In this document: positions 56,834 through 64,000 of the stretch, one piece after another
Layout of the letters: each line of letters opens with the position of its first letter
Position numbering within the stretch: the stretch's first letter is position 1
Source of the DNA: Pilatotrama ljubarskyi
Taxonomy: Eukaryota > Basidiomycota > Agaricomycetes > Polyporales > Polyporaceae
DNA: 64,000 nucleotides
Direction of reading: 5' to 3'
Assembly: GCA_022385805.1 (NCBI GenBank)
Contig: MU277680.1
Coordinates: 132,693 to 196,692 of the forward strand
Translations under genes and position numbers: made by a program
The notes under the pieces: generated by a model
What the model was told of the DNA's origin: nothing
The model's input: only the letters and a program-made list of their open reading frames with translations
Databases searched by the model: none

Positions 56834-57843
56834 ATGGCGACACAATTCGACCCGAACAACGCGCAGAATCTCGTCGAGGTGCGCCGTCCCGCGTACCCCG
56901 TAGCTCATGCCTTCCCGGACTCAATACCCGCGTCCCTTCGCGCTGCAGATTGAGAAACAGTGAGCGGGCTTCCTGTACGTGTATTGCATAGTTGACCCCA
57001 TGCCGCCGGCCGTCGCCGGTAAAGGTTCGCGGTGAAGGCAGTAGAACATGCTCAGGTGCGCGCGTCCTCCTGTCCAACTCAGAGAAGATGTGTCCTCATG
57101 GCTGGCCTCTTCATTACGTTGACGTTCTACATGCGCCCTTCAGACCTACTGGAACCTGCTTGAGAAAGTCAACCCGCGCGACCTCAAGCTGACGAAGTAA
57201 GGCCATCCCCGGCACACCGTCCTCGCGCCCGCTCACGCTCACCGCCGGCTAGGATCGACGACGAGATCTTCGAGCACGCGATGAAGGAGTTCCCCGAGCT
57301 GGCGGAGGACAACTACGCGAAGCTGACCGTGATCGACGAGGACTGGATGAAGAGCGACTCGGGCAAGAAGCGTTGGCGCGACTTCATCCAGCAGTGAGTC
57401 CTCAGCGCTCTCGCACCCCTCCTCCTCGCAGGGTAGCATTGAGCGGACGGACGCGCGTAGGTATGAGAAGAAGGTCAAGGACTACAACTTCGGGTCCCTC
57501 ATCCGGACGGACGCGCGGCAGGAGTACAGCGAGACGAACACGATCTTCGGTGAGCGTCCCCGTCAGCCTTTGCCTCTGGTGCGCGCACTCAGGCCCGTGT
57601 CGCACACTGTCATTGCGCATCCCAGTCACGCGAATACAGGTACGTACATATCCTACTGTCGCGACAGACGGCGTCATGATGGGCGGGTCGCAGTTCTACG
57701 TGTTCGAGATCGCGCGCAACCGTCTGGGACTGAACGACCGCGCGCACGAGCTCGCGAAGGAAGAGGCCGCGAAGGAAAAGGAGAAGGCCGAGAAGGAGAA
57801 GGCGCGCGCGGAGAAGGAGAAGGCGAAGAAGAAAAAGAACTGA
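56834..57843 (+). CDS. PBDC1/Chp1-like protein (eEF1A-folding chaperone family)
   Basis: Seven exons: 56834-56878, an 11-nt microexon 56949-56959, 57025-57055, 57144-57196, 57253-57393, 57461-57549 and 57668-57843, giving 181 residues. The order FDPNNAQNLVEIEKQFAVKA, TYWNLLEKVNPRDLKLT, IDDEIFEHAMKEFPEL, KKRWRDFIQQYEKKVKDYNFGSLIRTD and IARNRLGLND fits the PBDC1 family (Pfam PF04669, yeast YPL225W). A long Lys/Glu tail of low complexity follows. Yeast work identifies this family as a ribosome-associated chaperone for newly made eEF1A. The last acceptor is chosen to keep frame; the residues around DGVMMGG differ from those I expect and may be slightly misplaced. Confidence 0.88.
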
Positions 57844-58084
57844 GGCGGTCACCTATGTCTCCGCAATTGGGTAGCGCGTCTCTTCAGCCTTGCGGCAGGT
57901 GGCGAGCTCCCGCCTTCTGTGCGCTGAGTGCGGGCTGGGCGACGACTGTACAAGTATCGATGGGACAAAGTGTATTCCACTCAGCACGGGGATGCTATGC
58001 GTGCACCTCAGCGTCAGCGTTAGTATACAGATATTCCGATGACCATGGTGAGCAGTAAGGAAAGGAAAAGAGGTAGCTAGGCAC
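57844..58084. other. Convergent intergenic region, PBDC1-like / SDR
   Basis: Only 3' flanks are expected here; no gene is seen. Confidence 0.5.
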
Positions 58085-59571
58085 TCAAAGAGCGGCCCCG
58101 ATCCGAGAGAAGGTCGCTGCACCGTCCAAGACGATGTGCGTCCCGGAGACGTACGCTGCGGCGGGGCTCGCGAGGAAGAGCGCTTTTGATGCGTCATTAG
58201 GTCAGAGACGCTGTGATCGCATTGAGTAGTAGGATGCGTACCGACGCCTGCCATGTCTCTTGGGTGGCCGATGCGTCCTATGAAGAGAGATGTGAGATGA
58301 GGTAGTACGGGATATCTGCGGGGACGTCACATACCGAAGGGGTTTCCGTCGGCGAGGCCGCTCTCTCCGTGTTGCTTGAACCCGAACGCGGTCATCTTCG
58401 ACGGGAACACCCTGGCCGCGCCGTCAAAACTTGCAAGCTGCGTCAAGACACACAGATCACTCACCCAGGAAGGATAGCGTTGACGCTGGAGGGTTTGTGC
58501 TGGGTGAGCACTATTCACTCGAACGCAGATATAGTACCAACTTACGTTATGAACTTCGGCGCGAGGGTCGTCGCGAGAAGGAGCGTGAGGTGATTGACCG
58601 CCGCTTTGCTCGTTCCATCTAGCGGACGATCGTGAGCGAGTATCCGGAGTGGTAGAGGTGCGTGGAAGGCTTACAGCTCCATAGCCCGTTTCCTGAGCCG
58701 GAAAGCCTCGAACCCTGTGCCGTGGAGATGATACCGGCCACGGAAGAGATGTTGATCACGCGACCGGGATCGAAGCTGGTAGCGTCTTTGGCAAGTAGAG
58801 GGGTGAGACTATTCAGAGTGTGAGCATTGCATCTGTAAATATTGGAGGGCTGCTGGAGACGCACGCAGCGGTCACTGGAGAGGGTTACTCGTTCAATGAG
58901 TCTCGTCCCTAGGTCTGAGCTGGCACGCACTGTAGAACACGCTCTTCACGTTGAGAGCGAGGATCTTGTCCCAACCATCCTTCTCAGGAACACTTTGCCG
59001 TTCTGCTCAGCTGGTAATGAGGACATCGGTTTGACCAAAGCTCACTTATCAAATGGCGCGCCCCACGATGCGCCGGAGTTGTTCACGAGGATGTGTACCT
59101 TCGATTCGCGCTCCTTGATGGCATTGGCGAGCGCGTCGCAGCCCGCTTTGCTCTGCAATGACATGTATGAGGCCACCATTTACCAGTGCGCACATGTAGG
59201 CGAAGCCACTCACGCTGACATCCGCCACAATGTAGTGGCAGCTTCCGGGGCCCTTCTTTGTGAGCGCTTCGGCCATCTGTACGATACCAGCGGAACGTCA
59301 GATAGTGATGTGTGGGTGGGTTGCCATAAGAACTGACCTCCTGGAGTTGCTTCTCTTTGCGGGATGCGATGTAGACCTTCGCGCCGTTCTGCACGTACGC
59401 GGAGGCGATCATGCTGCCCACGCCGGAGCCTCCGCCCGTTACAACAGCTGTCGATGATACGCCTCAGACGTCCCGTTCAGCAGCATCGCGACGAGCGTGG
59501 ATGTACGCACCGACTTTGCCCTTGACATCGAACAGAGAGGGCATGGAGAAATCTAGCAGCGTCTCGTTCAT
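58085..59571 (-). CDS. Short-chain dehydrogenase/reductase (SDR family)
   Basis: A multi-exon gene of roughly 290-310 residues. Exon 1 (59571 leftwards) gives LFDVKGKV and is joined to AVVTGGGSGVGS, the TGxxxGxG nucleotide-binding motif. Then follow KVYIASRKEKQLQE, HYIVADVS, VHILVNNSGASWGAPFD (NNxG), VINISSVAG (catalytic Ser region) and YGTSKAAVNHLT (YxxxK). The C-terminal part is ILPGFFPSKMTAFGFKQ, IGHPRDMAG and YVSGTHIVLDGAATFS. It reduces or oxidises a carbonyl with NAD(P)H; the substrate is unknown. Its closest named relatives are 3-oxoacyl-ACP-reductase-like (RhlG-type) enzymes. Stop at 58085-58087. Confidence 0.88.
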
Positions 59572-62500
59572 GAGTACTTCGAGCAGGTCTCGCCTCAGCG
59601 ACTGTGCTCACCGTACTGCGCAATCGAGGGCCAGGACATGATCAGAGAAGCTGCCGTTTGACCTTGAATGCTCATAGGAGTCGAGGGAAAGGTATGGTCG
59701 GTGGGGGTGTAACAGGACTTGTAGGGCGTCGCCTCGCGACTACCCCAGACTTTCGATCATTACATGCCGGACCGGAAAGACGAGTAGCCGGTGCAGGCGT
59801 CCGATTGTCCGGCTACTGCAGCTGAGTTTCTACCGTACGCCAGCTCGATTCGATAGGAGGCCAGACATACGCAATTCGAACATGGCCTGCGCTGGATCAA
59901 AGTAGAGGACAAGGAGGTGGTATCTACCGGGAGAGCTAGTGCATGTCAGGTTTCTGCAGACGTTCCTCGGTCCCCGCTCCCGAGTACGCCGGTGAAGTAT
60001 ATAGACGCCCGCGAGCATCCTGCGTAGCACGTCGGCAGGCTGAGGCTCGGTCATTAATTACTACGTCTGTACTGAGCTGAGTTTCGACCCATTCCCCACT
60101 GCATAGGCTAGTCTCAAGAAATTCACGGAATACTCTAGTGACTAGAAATATGAGCTTGAAGGTAGGTGAGTGGACGCTACACCGGAGACAGACTTAGCTT
60201 TCGTTTCCGCACACTCGACTCGGAGCTCCCGGTAAGAAGTATGAGCTATTACTCCATGTCGGTTTGCGAGACCTTACCTCGCGCTTGACAGAGACCACAC
60301 GGAAGATCGTATGTGCCAGAGTACGTTGCCATTAGTTATGGCATGTGCGACGTCCCGGCTGACGATCTTGCTTCACTTCGCCTCTCAGCGCAGTGCCGCA
60401 TTGATCCGTCTCACACGGGCCATGGGGTACATCTTCTGTCGTATTGCACGCGAACCACCATGGACTGCTCTGTGCTAGTCCGTTGCGGTTTGTCGGCTTG
60501 GGCGGCTGTCTAAACCCGAGGTGGTAAACATGACGCCATACCACGGACCGCGAAAGCTCGTTTAATATGCAGTTCTCCCCGACGTTCTGACCTGCCAGTG
60601 TATGCGCAGCTCGGCGGTCGTCACCACGAAGCATATACCTGACAAAAAGCTCAAAAGGCCGGCCCTAGATAGGCTTCTCCATCTGCGAAGTGCAACCGCG
60701 GAATTGTCCTGGAAGACCTAACAAAACGTCAGTAAAGGTTGGAAAAAGGGTCTTGTACACCCCGCTCCCGGTCAAAATCTCTGGAAGGCCCTGTCAGTGG
60801 CTCGGTCCTTCCAATTCCTCCTTCAAACGCTCGATAAAAGCAGCGTAGCGCGACAGTGAGTGCTCACGACCTCTCCGTCTTTTGCCTCCAAGATGGTTCA
60901 TATATGCCTAAGGCGGTAGTGCCCCAGAACCGCCCCGAGAAGCACAATTGATCCCCGTCGACTCGCTGATGGGTCCTTGGACATAGCCGCAGGGTCCTTC
61001 CCCCACGTTGTTCTTGCGCTTGGGCCCCATAAGATGGTCCAGGCGGGCCTAAGCGCCCCTCCCAGGATCGGTACATATACCGGATGCCTCTCACGGCGCT
61101 GCGGTTCTCTTTCTGCCCTCGACTACTACTTCACTCTGGGTCTTACGGCGTGCTGAGTTGGCTTGCTGGCCACCGCTGGTACGACTCGCTCCACCTGTCC
61201 GTGATCGCCTCGGATATCTGCTCCGACCCAGTTGAATGCTACTTCTGGTGTTCGCTCTCCTCGGAAACTGGCACTTTGCCTCCACGGGTTACGGGAGTGG
61301 CCTACAGCTGTGGCTAGCCATATCTCGGTGTCGCTGCTCTTGAACCACACGGTCGCCATGGACCGCCATAGATCGACTGTCTTAGCCGTCCACCTTCGAA
61401 TGGTACCTGTGGCTCTTGGACTCTTGACCACGGACTGGCTATTCGCCTGTCTTACACCGCTCACCTAGTCCCTTGTACCACGGTAGCCATGCGCCCTTGA
61501 GAGTTCGTCGGACTGTCGTCTTCCTGGCGCGGTACTCAGCCTTTCTTTAATAAAGCTTGCCCTTCCTGCTCACTGGAGGCTGTCGGTGTCGCTAGCCCTT
61601 GGTCTCAAGATTGCATACCTACAGGCGTCAGCAGGCCGCCTCCACCCACGCACTTGGTCGACCTCAACTCGTCAATCATGTCAGTGTCTGCACAGAGCAC
61701 GGTGAGTGCTCCGAGCATTCGACTGCATCTGCATTGCACTCACCTATGCGCTTTCGTTTCTTCGTCGCTGCCCGACGCGTAGGTACGGCATAGCTAGACG
61801 ACGCGCTACGAGCGCCTGCTATGCCTCTTCACGGTGATGTAGTCAATCCGACCATGGTCGACGCAGGAAGGCGGGAAAATGCGCCACAGTCGTCATGCGT
61901 CGGGCGCGGCCTCCGCCCGCCATTGACGGCCGTCGGTACTCGCACCATTGTGCATTCGCGATTCCCCGGTCGATTGATAAAGGTCGACCGTGCTCACGCG
62001 ATACAGACCCTCTTGGAACTCTATGCTCGCTCCCGTCGTGAGCAACGCCCAGGTCAAGGCGGAAGGAACGCAACCTTCTTGCAGACTCACCAGCGCATAG
62101 TCAGAGGAGTAGAAGGGTGAGTGCTCATCACGGCTTCGTCAATGTTCACATTCGCCCGTCAGGATGACCCGTTACCACTCAGACGGGCCTTAGCAACCTT
62201 GTTCCTTCAGCCCCGTGGCTGCCGTCGTCGTGTGATGGCGGCAGCTTTGGCACCCTCCGCGAAAGTCTTGCATTGTCTTCGAGCGGCTGCATCAAAACAG
62301 CCCTTCCGAAGCCCCGGCAGGTAGGTGGGCGGCTGTTTGCTGCTATTTGCCACGGTGGGCTCGGATTTGGCGAGCGACGAAACACCTTCCATCAATGGCA
62401 GGTTGCAATCAGGCCTGCGCTCGAATTCGCGCTTGGTTTTGCTTTATCCGCGGCCCTCAATCCGCCAGACAATCCTCCCAAGCCCGTCGCCTGCCCAGGA

Positions 62501-62794
62501 CATCTAGTATAAAATGCCGCCGATCCCCCTTCCAACCCTCTTCATACCGCGCGTCGCCCCAGGCCACAATTCCACGCCCCTTCTTCATCGTACACGACTT
62601 CACTTCGTCTGCTCGGGACAATGGGCGTGCTTCGGTCTTTTGCGCACAAACGGCAGGTCTGGAACCGTCCGAGAAAGCCTGATTGTCGCTCCTTTCCCCG
62701 CCGCCTCGTGCTGGTCGCGAAGCTGCGCTCCCGCAAGGTCATCACCATCTCCCACATCTCCCACATCTGGCCACGGGCCCCCGCACCTCAGGAA
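59572..62794. other. Gene-poor region, 3.2 kb
   Basis: No coding exon can be supported. Base use differs from neighbouring exons, frames are short and overlapping, and no terminal repeats or transposase/RT motifs could be recognised. A 112-codon minus-strand frame (61126-61464) has a vaguely retroelement-like composition but no motif. The right end (62500-62794) carries the promoter of the last gene. Confidence 0.4.
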
Positions 62795-63765
62795 ATGTCG
62801 GTTCACGTCCACACCATCGCGCCTCTGAAGCCCACGCCTTATCCGCCGTTCCCCGACGAACCGCTGGTGCAGCCGTCGGACTGGAGGACCCTTCCAGAAA
62901 AGCTCGGGCGCCCGGACCTGCCTGAAATCAACCCGGCGCACATCACTCAGGTCCAGCCAGAATATGAGGGGCTCTCTCCGAAGCAAATTCGCAGCGGCTG
63001 GTCGCACATGGGGTACAAGTGCGTGCAATCTCAGGCTTACCTGCGCTTGTATCTCATATAACTCCTCGCGACCCCAGGCCGTTGGGGATGTATCGCAAGC
63101 TCTACGTCGACCCGCCGAAGACCGGTATTCCCGAGGGATACAACCTCCTCATGACCGACGCCGGTTTAGCCACGTGCGCCACCCACATCTTCTGCGTTTA
63201 CACCTACGCGCCGCCCGCGACTGGAGACCCAGCTACGCGCCGCCACAAGAGCCTCCAATTCCGCCGCGAGGTGTCCATCTACCCGACCCACGCCGCTATC
63301 TGGGCCGCGTACTGCTCGCGCCTGCCCGCGATCCTCCCCAAGCCCGCGAAGCTCAAAGTCTTCCTCGACCCGCGCCCGGGCATGCGCAAGCCATCCGTGC
63401 TCCGCCTCCCCATGGTGCCCATCGCGGTGCCCTACCCGCCAATGTTCTTCCCGATCATGCTGTTCGTCTACACCTACCGGAAGAGCAGCTTCATACAGCT
63501 GCTGCTGCCGTGCGACGACTTCAAATTGCCGCCGGACAGCCCCGCGGACCCGCCGCCGGAGGTGACCATCCCGATATACGCGCAGAAGCTCGCCGAGTCG
63601 TGCGACTTGCTCAGGCTGTGCCAGCTCGCGAAGAACGTGCACGGCGCGTATCGCAACATGGTCGCGTTGGGTGTGGTCGAGGACCGCATGTGGGAGGCGC
63701 TCGACTACGCCTGGAAGACCGTGCTGACCGCCATGGACCTCGTCGAAGGAGCGCAGTCGGCTTGA
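62795..63765 (+). CDS. Conserved-looking protein of unknown function
   Basis: Two exons, 62795-63018 and 63078-63765, joined in phase (AA|G) to 303 residues. The N-terminal ~75 residues are proline-rich (LKPTPYPPFPDEPLVQPSDW). The rest looks folded, with alternating hydrophobic strands (GLATCATHIFCVYTYAPP, VPIAVPYPPMFFPIMLFVYT) and C-terminal helices (AESCDLLRLCQLAKNVHGAY, MWEALDYAWKTVLTAMDL). No signal peptide is seen, and the hydrophobic part around VPYPPMFFPIMLFVYTY is too proline-rich for a sure membrane helix. I do not recognise the family. The frame is open upstream of the chosen ATG, but that part is basic and promoter-like. Confidence 0.7.
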
Positions 63766-64000
63766 TGCCAGTGTTCTTGTGAGTGGTTCCATTCGACTTG
63801 GACTTTCGACGGACCTCACTGGTCGTCTTCAGTCACACCGCGCGATGGCAAGCGAGAGTCGAGAATGCCTAAATGATACGATCCAGTAGCCTGTCCAAAC
63901 CCCAATCTGTAGCGATAGCATGTTCCGTACATACCTAAGGCTATTCAGCCCGTAATGCCAGTGCCAATTCTTTGGACCACGCGTTCCATGGCTTGTTGAG
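63766..64000. other. 3' flank at window edge
   Basis: Nothing coding is seen in the last 235 bases. Confidence 0.5.

Noticed and set aside
1..64000. CRISPR arrays, bacterial operons, intact transposase or reverse transcriptase genes
   Set aside because: None of the characteristic repeats or motifs was seen; the window is ordinary nuclear fungal DNA apart from the points listed.

Overview
This is a 64-kb piece of nuclear DNA from a filamentous basidiomycete, most likely an Agaricomycete; a polypore-like genome is my inference. The reasons are GC-rich coding exons, many short introns (about 50-70 nt) with GTRNGY donors and CAG/TAG acceptors, two-sided gene packing, a nuclear tRNA-Gly, and gene families typical of mushroom-forming fungi: F-box/leucine-rich proteins in tandem copies, small secreted cysteine proteins, Kre9/Knh1-like wall proteins and a thaumatin-like protein. 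No prokaryotic features, CRISPR array or organellar gene is present. Most genes had to be rebuilt by joining exons; the joins given keep frame and phase unless stated.

Left part (1-14.4 kb) is accessory. Two tandem F-box/LRR-like genes on the minus strand (the first runs off the window edge) are followed by a GPI-anchored Kre9/Knh1-type wall protein, a tRNA-Gly(GCC), and two further F-box/LRR-like genes of a second subfamily. Those two flank a gene with the hallmarks of an OTT_1508-like nucleic-acid deaminase, a domain related to bacterial polymorphic toxins that has spread in basidiomycetes.

Middle part (14.4-30 kb) holds a complete DBP4-type DEAD-box helicase (ribosome biogenesis), a 23-exon VWA8-type AAA/VWA protein, and a tandem pair of S33 (TAP-like) serine peptidases, one apparently secreted and one apparently membrane-anchored.

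From 30 to 44 kb lie mostly small secreted proteins: three paralogues of one two-cysteine family (two on plus, one on minus) with nearly identical exon lengths and TATA spacing, a tail-less Kre9-like secreted domain protein, and a ten-cysteine secreted protein with a KR processing site. A C2H2-like zinc-finger protein and the retromer subunit VPS26 sit among them. A diverged non-coding segment with a conserved hairpin occurs twice here.

The right part (45-64 kb) contains a seven-helix membrane protein with a very long tail carrying ten 9-residue repeats, a TcdA/Tcd-type tRNA ct6A dehydratase, a thaumatin-like protein, a ZZZ3-like SANT protein, a PBDC1/Chp1-like protein, a short-chain dehydrogenase and a 303-residue protein I do not recognise. 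The stretch 59.6-62.8 kb appears empty of genes. Several genes contain microexons of 7-12 nt that ordinary gene finders tend to miss.
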